Shown: positions 1-7,099 of the stretch, piece after piece
How positions within the stretch are numbered: position 1 is the first letter of the stretch
How the letters are laid out: the number at the start of each line of letters is the position of its first letter
Origin: JAIYDQ01 sp031411055
GTDB lineage: Bacteria > Planctomycetota > Planctomycetia > Pirellulales > Pirellulaceae
DNA: 16,691 bases
Assembly (NCBI GenBank): GCA_031411055.1
Contig: JANOAI010000378.1
Location: 1-16,691, forward strand
Reading direction: 5' to 3'
The notes under the pieces: generated by a model
Database searches by the model: none
Told to the model about the DNA's origin: nothing
What the model saw: only the letters and a program-made list of their open reading frames with translations
Made by a program: the position numbers and the translations under genes

Positions 1-732
1 ATTATGCGTCACGATCGCAATTGTGTACTGTTTGCATAACTCAAAAATCAAGTCTTCGATTTTGATGGTCGAAGCAGGATCCAACGCCGAGCAGGGTTCG
101 TCCATCAGAAGCACCTCAGGACCGACGGCAATGGCCCGAGCAATGCAAAGGCGTTGCTGTTGCCCCCCGCTAAGACCCAGAGCGGGATGCTTCAGGCGAT
201 CTTTCACTTCATCCCAAACGGCTGCCTTACGAAGCGACCATTCAACCAGTTCGTCGAGTTCGGTGCTGCTAATCTTAAAATGAAGTCGTGGGCCAAAGGC
301 TACGTTGTCATAAATTGATTTCGGGAACGGATTGGGCTTTTGGAAAACGATCCCGATCCTTCTTCGCAATGCTACCGTATCTACCGAGCGCTCCAGGACG
401 TTGGTGCCTTGGTCTTCTGCATCCAGCATCTTAAGCTCACCCGTCGCTTTCGCAGTAACAACCGTATCGTTCATACGGTTGATCCAACGCAACAACGTGC
501 TCTTACCACAACCGCTTGGACCGATAAGAGCCGTCACTTGATTGCGCGGAATGTCGAGTTGAATATTGGTTAGCGCGTGAAAACTGCCATACCACGCGTT
601 AAAATCCTTGATCTGGATCGCGGGCTTGTTAAAAACAGCTGGCTTGGCGCCTTCGTCGTGGTGAGTTCGCAAGCTTAGCCGAACAGGCCGAGTCTCTGAC
701 GATTTAGCCGACGGTTGAATGGAAGCAGACAT
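1..732 (-). CDS. pstB: Phosphate ABC transporter ATP-binding protein PstB (partial, C-terminus beyond window)
   Basis: ATPase of the high-affinity phosphate importer, acting on the cytoplasmic face of the PstC/PstA channel. The first 244 codons are present. The Walker A motif GPSGCGKST is at residues 71-79, followed by a Q-loop region FQKPNPFPKSIYDNV typical of PstB. The ABC signature is LSGGQQQR, the Walker B with catalytic Glu is in LLMDEPCSALDP, and the H-loop THN is the last thing before the window edge, so only a short C-terminal tail is missing. The N-terminal ~40 residues before the ABC core are longer than in enteric PstB and low in complexity. It starts 38 bp after pstA ends, on the same strand, and is read as the last visible gene of pstS-C-A-B. 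The ATG at 732 has no strong ribosome binding site. A phoU gene often follows pstB, but would lie outside the window. Confidence 0.96.
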   Translation of the reverse strand, partial: MSASIQPSAKSSETRPVRLSLRTHHDEGAKPAVFNKPAIQIKDFNAWYGSFHALTNIQLDIPRNQVTALIGPSGCGKSTLLRWINRMNDTVVTAKATGELKMLDAEDQGTNVLERSVDTVALRRRIGIVFQKPNPFPKSIYDNVAFGPRLHFKISSTELDELVEWSLRKAAVWDEVKDRLKHPALGLSGGQQQRLCIARAIAVGPEVLLMDEPCSALDPASTIKIEDLIFELCKQYTIAIVTHN

Positions 733-770
733 AATGGTGTTTTCCGACAGATACGCCGAATGCGTATTCA

Positions 771-1991
771 TTAGTTCAATGGCTTCGTAAATCTTTGCCG
801 AATCAAGATCGCAACTGAGTTAAACATTAAGAGCAAGACGAGAAGGACAAGGATGCCAGCGGCTGACGCGCGATGAAAATCGACTTCATGACGACCAGCC
901 CAGTCATAGATTTGTAATGACAGAACGGTAAAAACCGACATCAGATTGCTCGGAGCTCGCGTGATAAACACGATTCCGGAAACCATCATAATCGGGGCCG
1001 CTTCACCAATGGCTCGGCTCATCGCCAAGATTGCGCCAGTCATGATACCCGGGATCGCGGCGGGCAATGTAACTCGCCACACAACCTGCCATGGCGTCGC
1101 GCCAATTCCGAGAGCCGCTTCACGTAAAGACGATGGGACAGCTCGAAAGGCTTCTTGCGACGAGAGAATGATTACGGGCAAGATGACCAGCATAAGCGTG
1201 AGGCTTCCCGCTAAGACACTTCTGCCAAATGGAAGTCGAAAGTGATACCAAGCTTGTTTCGAAATTCGACCAGGCGTCTCATTCCATCGGACCGCCACGG
1301 ATTGATCGGCAGCGGATTCGCTTACCGATTCACCGCGAGCGATAACGCGCATCGTCGCTTTCTTACCCGACGAATTGAGGCATACCAATCCATCGACTGG
1401 GACTGTGTCTGCTACATCACCCGTTTCGAGAGGTACCCTGAGGACAGAATCGTTGACTGTCAAAAACTGATCAAAGTACTTTACGCCCCACTCGATAGTC
1501 TGATGATTTTTTTGATGACTGTTATCGAGTGTCGGAAACAATCCGAACATAGTCACGAAAGCGGTCATCCCAACAATTCCATAGACAACCGACGGAACCC
1601 CCGCCAAGTTTGCAATGTTCACTTGAACCGTCGCATGCAATGCTCGCAACCAACGATTTCGAGGACGTAACTCCTCGAGAAAGATCGCTGTACCGATTCC
1701 AATCGGAAGCGACAAAAATGCGCAAGCCATACAGGTCCAGAACGTGCCCATCAAAGCCGGCCAGATCCCGGCCAACTTTGGATCCGGATGAGGATTCGAA
1801 ACAAGGAAAGCCCAACTCAATCGCCCCAAACCGCGGCTCAACACGGTTGCCAAAAGGACCAAGAGAATAATTACAGAAAGTAACGCCGTGAGACGGCATA
1901 GCCATTGCAAGCCAGTCGCTAAAGCCATTCGGTTACGAATGCTTTTAGGATCACATTTCGGAGCAGCGATCGAGTCGCGAAGCGATTTCAT
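771..1991 (-). CDS. pstA: Phosphate ABC transporter permease PstA with an enlarged periplasmic loop
   Basis: Inner-membrane permease subunit that pairs with PstC to form the phosphate channel. The first membrane segment is at about residues 33-53, and further segments at about 80-105 and 125-150. The EAA loop that contacts PstB is at about 291-330 (EAALGIGATPWQVVWRVTLP, then SRAIGE), and the last membrane segment is at about 377-397. It has 406 residues, whereas typical PstA proteins have about 280-300. The excess lies mainly between residues 152 and 250, a polar stretch between membrane segments whose position suggests the non-cytoplasmic side. Its ATG overlaps the pstC stop (ATGA), and GAGGT six bases upstream inside pstC is a good ribosome binding site, so translation is probably coupled. 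The family assignment is secure; the role of the inserted segment is unknown. Confidence 0.95.
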   Translation of the reverse strand: MKSLRDSIAAPKCDPKSIRNRMALATGLQWLCRLTALLSVIILLVLLATVLSRGLGRLSWAFLVSNPHPDPKLAGIWPALMGTFWTCMACAFLSLPIGIGTAIFLEELRPRNRWLRALHATVQVNIANLAGVPSVVYGIVGMTAFVTMFGLFPTLDNSHQKNHQTIEWGVKYFDQFLTVNDSVLRVPLETGDVADTVPVDGLVCLNSSGKKATMRVIARGESVSESAADQSVAVRWNETPGRISKQAWYHFRLPFGRSVLAGSLTLMLVILPVIILSSQEAFRAVPSSLREAALGIGATPWQVVWRVTLPAAIPGIMTGAILAMSRAIGEAAPIMMVSGIVFITRAPSNLMSVFTVLSLQIYDWAGRHEVDFHRASAAGILVLLVLLLMFNSVAILIRQRFTKPLN

Positions 1992-2950
1992 TCGTAGACC
2001 TCGCGAAATCGCTTGCGAACCCAGTTGCCAATCATTGTGAAGGTCAACGTCACAACGAACATGACTGCTGCGACCGCGTACATCGAGTAGTACCGCGTAT
2101 CAAACTGGCTGGTATCACCCGAACCCATTTGAATCATCCAGCCGGTCATGGTTTGCGTGGCTTCACGCGGGTCAATGGTAAAGTGCGGCTGGGAACCTGC
2201 GGCTAGGGCGACAATCATGGTTTCACCAATCGCCCGCGACATTGCCAACAGGAATGCGGAAATGATCCCCGAAAGCGCCGCAGGAACTACGACTTTCACC
2301 GTTACATCCCACTTCGTCGACCCAAGCCCCAGCGCTCCTTCTCGCAACGCACGCGGTACGGCTCGAAGCGCATCTTCAGCCAATGACGTTACGATCGGCA
2401 AACACAGAATACCGACAGCGATTCCAGCACTCATGCCGTTGTAGATGTTAAAACCATCGTGAAAGAATTTCAGTGACGGAGTAATGCAAGTTAACGCAAA
2501 GAATCCGTAAACCACGGTCGGAATTCCAGCCAAAATTTCTAGAACCGGCTTCAAGATCGAGCGGACCCGGTGAGGTGCATATTCGCTAAGATAGATGGCC
2601 GTAATCAAGCCAATGGGAACCGCTATCACCATCGCAATAGCGCTAATCAGGAGCGTTCCCGAGATGAGCGCCCAAATGCCGTAATGGACTTGACTCCCTA
2701 GAATTGGAGTCCATTCCGTCGAGGTAAAAAAGTCGGCGACGCTTACATCGGACCTGCCAAAGAAAACCAATGTTTCCTTGGCGAGAATGTAGATAATCGA
2801 TCCAGTTATCAGGAGAGAAAGAAATCCACAGCCAGCGAGTAAACACTTGATGGCAAACTCGCGAATGTAAACTCCTCGAAGCGACCGAACAGGGTATGTT
2901 CGTCGCTCTTGAGAAGTGACCTCTTCAATATGAATCGAAGCCGCTGACAT
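1988..2950 (-). CDS. pstC: Phosphate ABC transporter permease PstC
   Basis: Inner-membrane permease partner of PstA in phosphate uptake, with 320 residues, close to the usual family length. After a polar cytoplasmic N-terminus of about 30 residues come a membrane segment at about 36-58, a cluster at about 90-125, the PstC-typical GIPTVVYGFFAL at about 142-153, and the EAA coupling loop at about 192-245 (ALREGALGLGSTKWDV and LLAMSRAIGET). A final membrane helix is at about 290-308. The start ATG at 2950 is preceded by AAAGG about five bases upstream. It begins 9 bp after the pstS stop and overlaps pstA by 4 bp, so the three genes are almost certainly one transcript. Nothing in it departs from the family. 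Confidence 0.96.
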   Translation of the reverse strand: MSAASIHIEEVTSQERRTYPVRSLRGVYIREFAIKCLLAGCGFLSLLITGSIIYILAKETLVFFGRSDVSVADFFTSTEWTPILGSQVHYGIWALISGTLLISAIAMVIAVPIGLITAIYLSEYAPHRVRSILKPVLEILAGIPTVVYGFFALTCITPSLKFFHDGFNIYNGMSAGIAVGILCLPIVTSLAEDALRAVPRALREGALGLGSTKWDVTVKVVVPAALSGIISAFLLAMSRAIGETMIVALAAGSQPHFTIDPREATQTMTGWMIQMGSGDTSQFDTRYYSMYAVAAVMFVVTLTFTMIGNWVRKRFREVYE

Positions 2951-2959
2951 AAAAACCTT

Positions 2960-4033
2960 TTAGTTCATCGAAATTCGGTTCGCTTCAACATAGACTTCGG
3001 ACAATTGTCCCGATCGAGACTTTCCTTCCGCGTCGTAAAAGTAGCTACCGTCCAAACGGTCGTCAAATCGTTGGCGGACCGTCTTATAGAGGTCGCTCGA
3101 TAACGGAACACACTTCGAAGCTTCACAGATTTTTGCAGCATTATCGAGGTAGTACTCGACGAACCGCTTCACTTCAGGTCGTTTCACCGAGTTCGTATTA
3201 ACATAGATAAATAATGGACGACCGAGCGGGGCGTAGACCGACTCTTCGATACTCTTAACAGTCGGCTCTACCGCTTGCTTGGTCGCTGGATTGATAACCT
3301 TGAGAGCTTTGATGCGATCACGATTTTCGAAATAGTAAGATGCACCAAAGAAACCGATTCCGAACTTCTCAGCCGCAATCCCGTTCACGAGTACTAAGTC
3401 TTCTTCACTGGGAGTCACATCCGATCGAATATGACCTTCTTTGCCGACGACGACTTCTTTGAAGAAGTCAAAGGTTCCGGAATCCGTGCCTGGCATGAAA
3501 ATCTTGATCGGTTCTTCTGGATAATCTGCGTTGAGATCTTTCCATGTTTTCAAGGCAACACCATCGCTAAAGATACGTCGAAGGTCGTCGATCGAGATTT
3601 CGTCGATAAACTTGTTTTCAGGATGAACGCAAATCGCGAGCCCGTCATAGGCGATCGGCAATTCAAGAAACTGAATCTGATTCTTTTTGCATTCCGCCAA
3701 TTCATTCGATTTGATAGGCCGAGAAGCATCCGAGATATCAATCTCGCCCTTCACGAATTCGCTAAAGCCTCCGCCCGTTCCCTTCTTGCCAACCGTAACA
3801 TCGACGTTGGGATACTTCCCGTGAAACGCGGAAGCGGCGGCTTCACTAATTGGGAAGACGGTACTGGAGCCATCAATCTTCACAGCTCCTTGCAGAGCCG
3901 ACGAAGCATCAGTGGGCTTCATGGATTCATTGTTCGACGGAGCAAGGGAAGCTCCCGAATTGTCCGACGATGGGCTACATCCCGCGAAAATCAATGCTAA
4001 CGAAAGAAAACTAACGCCAAACTTCCAATCCAT
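2960..4033 (-). CDS. pstS: Phosphate-binding lipoprotein PstS
   Basis: Extracytoplasmic phosphate receptor that delivers phosphate to PstC/PstA. With the start at 4033 (357 residues) it has a short signal sequence ending in LALIFAGC, with Cys19 as the probable lipidated residue. A Ser/Asn/Pro-rich linker to about residue 47 follows, then the binding domain. Phosphate-contact motifs are visible: DGSSTVFP (54-61), GKKGTGGGF (82-90), DASRPI (102-107) and PGTDSGTF (181-188). Cys303 and Cys308 could form a disulfide. The open frame extends to a TTG at 4087, but that codon lies upstream of the candidate -10 element, and the ATG at 4033 has GGGAG eight bases before it and gives a proper lipoprotein signal. 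The gene heads the pst operon, and expression is probably induced by phosphate starvation through the Pho-like boxes at 4088-4116 (inference). Confidence 0.94.
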   Translation of the reverse strand: MDWKFGVSFLSLALIFAGCSPSSDNSGASLAPSNNESMKPTDASSALQGAVKIDGSSTVFPISEAAASAFHGKYPNVDVTVGKKGTGGGFSEFVKGEIDISDASRPIKSNELAECKKNQIQFLELPIAYDGLAICVHPENKFIDEISIDDLRRIFSDGVALKTWKDLNADYPEEPIKIFMPGTDSGTFDFFKEVVVGKEGHIRSDVTPSEEDLVLVNGIAAEKFGIGFFGASYYFENRDRIKALKVINPATKQAVEPTVKSIEESVYAPLGRPLFIYVNTNSVKRPEVKRFVEYYLDNAAKICEASKCVPLSSDLYKTVRQRFDDRLDGSYFYDAEGKSRSGQLSEVYVEANRISMN

Positions 4034-4073
4034 CCAATGCACTCCCAAAAAGGCCAGCAAAATTACGGGTGGT

Positions 4074-4116
4074 ATAGTAATGTCCAATTGTTAAGAAACG
4101 ATGAAGGCTTGGTGAA
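4074..4116 (-). promoter_or_regulatory. Candidate Pho box and -10 element for the pst operon
   Basis: Read on the minus strand, three 7-base units occur at an exact 11-base period: TTCACCA (4116-4110), TTCATCG (4105-4099) and TTAACAA (4094-4088). This is the geometry of PhoB/PhoP binding sites, which are about 7-base direct repeats plus 4-base spacers with a TT(A/C/T)ACA-like core. Eight bases further on is TACTAT (4079-4074), a fair -10 hexamer, and no good -35 is needed in Pho promoters because the boxes replace it. A transcript starting near 4067 would have about a 34-base leader before the pstS ATG at 4033. This is pattern recognition without a planctomycete-specific matrix. Confidence 0.45.
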
Positions 4117-4244
4117 TAGTCCACAACGGAGGCGCCTCGAAGCGGAGAAAAACTCCTAAGTTACTAGTAAACAAGACTTTACGGACGTAAAATGCGTTCT
4201 CCTCGCCTTTCCCCCGCCACCAATCTGCCCGCCGAGCCACCCAA

Positions 4245-5627
4245 ATGTCCCAATCCTTCTTAGGCACGTTTCATACAATCTCACTATTTATTGGCACCAC
4301 ACTGGGATTGGCTGCCTTCCCAGGTTCGCTAGTAATTTCCGATGATCGCCCCAACTTCCTGGTTATCGTGGCCGATGATCTTGGCTACGCCGACGTAGGC
4401 TTTCAGGGGTGCAAAGATATTCCGACTCCGCACCTCGATTCTCTTGCCAAGAATGGAGTGAAATGTACGAACGGGTATGTGTCCCATCCGTTTTGCAGCC
4501 CAACACGCGCGGGGTTGCTTTCGGGACGCTATCAACAGCGGTTCGGTCACGAGAACAACCCCGCTTGGTTACCCGAAAGCACAGTGGCAGGACTTCCGCT
4601 TACCGAAACGACGTTGCCTGACGTGATGAAAGCCGCAGGATATGCGACCGGGGCAGTCGGCAAATGGCACCTCGGAGCTCATCCGCAATTTCATCCCAAC
4701 CGCCGCGGATTTGATCATTACTATGGAGCGTTAGGTGGCGGACACGTTTACCTCGACGGTCTTCCCGGTGGATCCGAATATACGATCCCCATGAATCGCA
4801 ACGGTTCGGCGGAACCGCTGACGGGTTACATCACTACCGTATTTGGTAACGAAGCCTCCAAGTTTATCAAAGAAAATCGAACAAACCCGTGGCTCTTGTA
4901 CTTAGCCTTCAACGCGCCCCATGCACCTCTTCAATCGACCGAAGCACTTCAGGCACGCGTGAAACATATCGAAGACAAACAACGCCGCGACTTAGCGGCT
5001 TTGATTGTCGGCTTGGACGATGCGATTGGCGAAGTCATGACAACGTTGAGCAATTCCGGCCAACTCGATAATACGCTCGTATTCTTTTTTAGCGACAACG
5101 GCGGTCCCATTACGGTAAGCAAATGCTTCAACGCGCCGCTTCGAGCTGGCAAAGGTTCATTGTACGAGGGAGGGATGCGCATACCGTTTATCGTCTCGTG
5201 GCCCAAGAAGCTTCCGCGCGGCGTCAATTTCAACGATCCTGTCATCAGTCTCGATGTTTTCAGCACAGCGGTCGCGGTTTGCAACGCCAAAGTCCCTTCA
5301 TCACAACGACTCGAAGGATCGAATCTTATCCCACATCTCATGGGTGAAAACAAGAAACCACCGCATGATCGACTTTATTGGCGAACCGGCGGTGGCGTCA
5401 CATGGGCCGTTCGGGAAGGAAATTGGAAGCTGGTCTCAGTCCAAGAATCCAAACTTGAACTTTACGATCTTTCGAAGGATGTAAGCGAAACGAATGACCT
5501 TGCTAAGTCCCAACCTGAAACAGTTCAGCGATTGGAACTTGCATACCGCGAATGGAATCAACACAACATGGCTCCCATCTTTGAAAGCCCCAAAGCTGGC
5601 ACCGCTAAAGGGAAGAAAAAGAAATAA
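4245..5627 (+). CDS. Secreted Cys-type sulfatase (arylsulfatase A-like, alkaline phosphatase superfamily)
   Basis: Predicted to hydrolyse sulfate esters outside the cytoplasm. It has 460 residues, with a hydrophobic export signal at about residues 8-27, then the metal-binding start of the sulfatase domain VIVADDLGYADVG (Asp44, Asp45). The formylglycine signature CSPTRAGLLSGR follows, with Cys84 the residue oxidised to formylglycine. GKWHLG (139-144, with Lys140 and His142), PHAP (225-228), SDNGG (283-287, metal ligands) and LRAGKGSLYEGG with Lys303 complete the expected active site. The C-terminal subdomain ends in a Lys-rich tail (GKKKK). No formylglycine-generating enzyme is encoded here, so that would have to be elsewhere. 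The gene is divergent from pstS and convergent with the AIM24-family gene (8 bp apart). The ATG at 4245 has no clear ribosome binding site. Substrate class cannot be told. Confidence 0.93.
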   Translation: MSQSFLGTFHTISLFIGTTLGLAAFPGSLVISDDRPNFLVIVADDLGYADVGFQGCKDIPTPHLDSLAKNGVKCTNGYVSHPFCSPTRAGLLSGRYQQRFGHENNPAWLPESTVAGLPLTETTLPDVMKAAGYATGAVGKWHLGAHPQFHPNRRGFDHYYGALGGGHVYLDGLPGGSEYTIPMNRNGSAEPLTGYITTVFGNEASKFIKENRTNPWLLYLAFNAPHAPLQSTEALQARVKHIEDKQRRDLAALIVGLDDAIGEVMTTLSNSGQLDNTLVFFFSDNGGPITVSKCFNAPLRAGKGSLYEGGMRIPFIVSWPKKLPRGVNFNDPVISLDVFSTAVAVCNAKVPSSQRLEGSNLIPHLMGENKKPPHDRLYWRTGGGVTWAVREGNWKLVSVQESKLELYDLSKDVSETNDLAKSQPETVQRLELAYREWNQHNMAPIFESPKAGTAKGKKKK

Positions 5628-5635
5628 GCCTAACG

Positions 5636-6328
5636 CTAGCTTCCCTGCTGGAGATAAACTTCCTCGTAAGGCTGAACAACTACAAAACCGTCGCCTTGAA
5701 AGAGCATCTGTAGACTCTCGCCACTTCCCCGGCCGAAAAAGGTCTTAAAGCTGATATCGGTTTTAAACTCGGGCGTTAGATTTCCGCTCCAAGCGATCGT
5801 CGCGTTCGGGTCAGTAATCACAGGTTGTTGTGGTGTGACTCGCAAGGTAAGCGGATCGTAGTGCGAAGTAATCGCGAGCATCCCTGTCCCCTGAAATCGC
5901 GCGTTGAAGAGACCGCCACTCAACATGGCTGCCATCTTCCGCAACATTTTGATGTCATAGGTAAGCGATGACTCGAACGCTAAAACATCATTGGCGTTTA
6001 CAAAAATCGATTCGTTGTTCAACGAAAGGATTGTGATCTTTTTCCCGGCATCGGCTAGATATACCTTTCCGTTTCCGGCAGCTTTCGTAAGCCGAGTTCC
6101 CTCGCCACTGACCGCTTTCTTCAGCAGATTTCCAAATCCCTGCTGTAGCAAACCTTCACGCTCAAACTTGACGCTGCCCAAATAGGCGATCATCGATCCC
6201 GTCTTGGTCCAGATCGCGCCGTTCAAATTGACCTCTAAGATACGATCCCCTTCGAGCTCAAAAAGCCCTTGCCCACGCTCTTGCTGAATCGTGCTTTTGA
6301 GAAACTCGTCCAATCCAAATCGCGACAT
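5636..6328 (-). CDS. AIM24/DUF124 family protein
   Basis: A 230-residue protein of the AIM24 family (formerly DUF124; TIGR00266-like), a beta-rich fold of unknown biochemical role; the yeast relative acts in mitochondrial inner-membrane organisation. Family traits visible are the N-terminal block ending in LEVNLNGAIWTKTGSMIAY (about residues 32-50), LLKKAVSGEGTRLTKAAGNG (about 68-87), VYLADAGKKITILSL (about 89-103), the FVNANDVLAFESSLTYDIK block (about 108-126), MLSGGLFNARFQGTGMLAI (about 134-152), and the C-terminal FQGDGFVVVQPYEE. There is no signal peptide or membrane segment. The ATG at 6328 has AAGGA six bases upstream, so the start is well supported. It stands alone, convergent with the sulfatase and with a long non-coding repeat region on its 5' side. 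Family assignment is good; function unknown. Confidence 0.88.
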   Translation of the reverse strand: MSRFGLDEFLKSTIQQERGQGLFELEGDRILEVNLNGAIWTKTGSMIAYLGSVKFEREGLLQQGFGNLLKKAVSGEGTRLTKAAGNGKVYLADAGKKITILSLNNESIFVNANDVLAFESSLTYDIKMLRKMAAMLSGGLFNARFQGTGMLAITSHYDPLTLRVTPQQPVITDPNATIAWSGNLTPEFKTDISFKTFFGRGSGESLQMLFQGDGFVVVQPYEEVYLQQGS

Positions 6329-6522
6329 ATTTCATCCTTCCCTTTGTTTCGAATTAATATCGGAGTAGTCGCCGATTTGCATTGTTGTACCAAAATTTTT
6401 CTACCGAGAGTTAGCCAAATATCAGGCTCCGCGTCATTCAGGTTCAGTTCATTGTTTGCAATAACGAGACGCCCAAATGTCGCCGTTCGCTCCGAGAACG
6501 AGTGTCCCAAATCGCATAACAC
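6329..6522. other. Intergenic region upstream of the AIM24-family gene
   Basis: No convincing gene on either strand. Short open frames cross it but do not look like protein. It must hold the minus-strand promoter of the AIM24-family gene, but I could not single out a clear -35/-10 pair. The only clear signal is the ribosome binding site AAGGA next to the start at 6328. Confidence 0.5.
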
Positions 6523-6831
6523 GACGCGCAAGTTCTGAAGTTGCACCCTTTCCGCAGGGCCGGAGGCCCGAAGCAACCTATGCCGGTGGCGAAAGCCACC
6601 GGAACGTTGGTTTTCTTAAGCCCCAAGCCCAGGAGGGGTGATACAAGGCAAGCTGTGTCGCCCCTTTCGGGGCTTGGTTGACGAGCGATATCCAAACCGA
6701 GGCTTATCAGCCTCGGCAGAGGTTGTGCCGACCCTTCGGGTCTCAATCGTGCAACTTCAATATGCGCAAGCAAGTGGCTTGACGATCTAAATTCCAAGAC
6801 AGACACTCGCTTGCGCGTCATGTTGAAGTTG
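6523..6831. repeat. Large structured intergenic element with nested inverted repeats
   Basis: About 310 bases made of hierarchically nested inverted repeats. An 11-bp perfect stem (6536-6546 with 6749-6759) encloses five hairpins: GGGCC/GGCCC (6557-6569); CCGGTGGC-GAAA-GCCACCGG (6583-6602); a composite hairpin 6623-6677, whose outer arm CCAAGCCC pairs with GGGCTTGG and whose inner 11-bp stem 6635-6645/6654-6664 contains two G-T (G-U) pairs; CCGAGGCT-TATC-AGCCTCGG (6697-6716); and GACCC-TTC-GGGTC (6730-6742). A second hairpin follows, pairing 6752-6760 with 6823-6831 and 6764-6771 with 6809-6816; it competes with the first closing stem. GACGCGCAAG at 6523-6532 can also pair with 6810-6819. The open frame across it (6444-6821, minus) has low-complexity, repeat-driven composition. 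It resembles the palindromic intergenic repeats of planctomycetes, but could be a structured RNA. Confidence 0.6.
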
Positions 6832-6900
6832 AAAAGCCCTCCATCGAGTACCTTTGGGATAGTCGAACTAGTGCTTCATCACAGCTAATTTTTAGCGTAC

Positions 6901-6954
6901 GACGGACTTCCAGTCCGTCGACAAACGTTAGCACCGACGGACTGGAAGTCCGTC
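6901..6954. repeat. Perfect 20-bp inverted repeat (REP-like palindrome)
   Basis: The arm at 6901-6920 is the exact reverse complement of the arm at 6935-6954, with a 14-base loop (6921-6934). Each arm is itself a small palindrome (GACGGACT-TCC-AGTCCGTC), so a simple hairpin per arm or one long hairpin is possible. Pairing continues beyond one mismatch at the base for three more bases. This has the look of a dispersed REP/IS200-associated palindrome. There is no T-run on either side, so a terminator is unlikely. Confidence 0.7.
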
Positions 6955-7031
6955 ATACATGTTCAGCTCAACCGTTATTTATTTTGAGGTGGGAAGAAGT
7001 ACTCGGTTGTGAATATATTGAATCGCGTCAA

Positions 7032-7056
7032 AGCAGGCACATGAAATGTGCCTGCT
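7032..7056. repeat. Perfect 11-bp hairpin downstream of the TPR-like gene
   Basis: AGCAGGCACAT at 7032-7042 pairs exactly with ATGTGCCTGCT at 7046-7056 around a GAA loop, and CAAAG (7029-7033 region) can extend the pairing to CTTTG at 7058-7062. It lies about 45 bases beyond the stop of the minus-strand TPR-like gene, so it could act as a 3' end stabiliser or terminator for it. There is no proper T-run, and it may equally be another member of the palindromic repeats seen just upstream. Confidence 0.55.
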
Positions 7057-7099
7057 ACTTTGAATTTCAAAACTCGTTTCAAAAAACCCGTTGCGATCG

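Noticed and set aside
3431..4000. 189-codon plus-strand open frame
   Set aside because: Antisense to the well-supported pstS frame; composition and lack of recognisable motifs mark it as a shadow.
6235..6576. 113-codon minus-strand open frame
   Set aside because: Overlaps the AIM24-family gene in another frame and ends in the repeat region; no protein-like features.
6444..6821. 125-codon minus-strand open frame
   Set aside because: It runs through the nested hairpins of the structured element, and its sequence is dictated by the repeats.
6523..7056. CRISPR array
   Set aside because: The repeats are inverted, of different sequence and irregularly spaced; there are no equal direct repeats with spacers and no cas genes.
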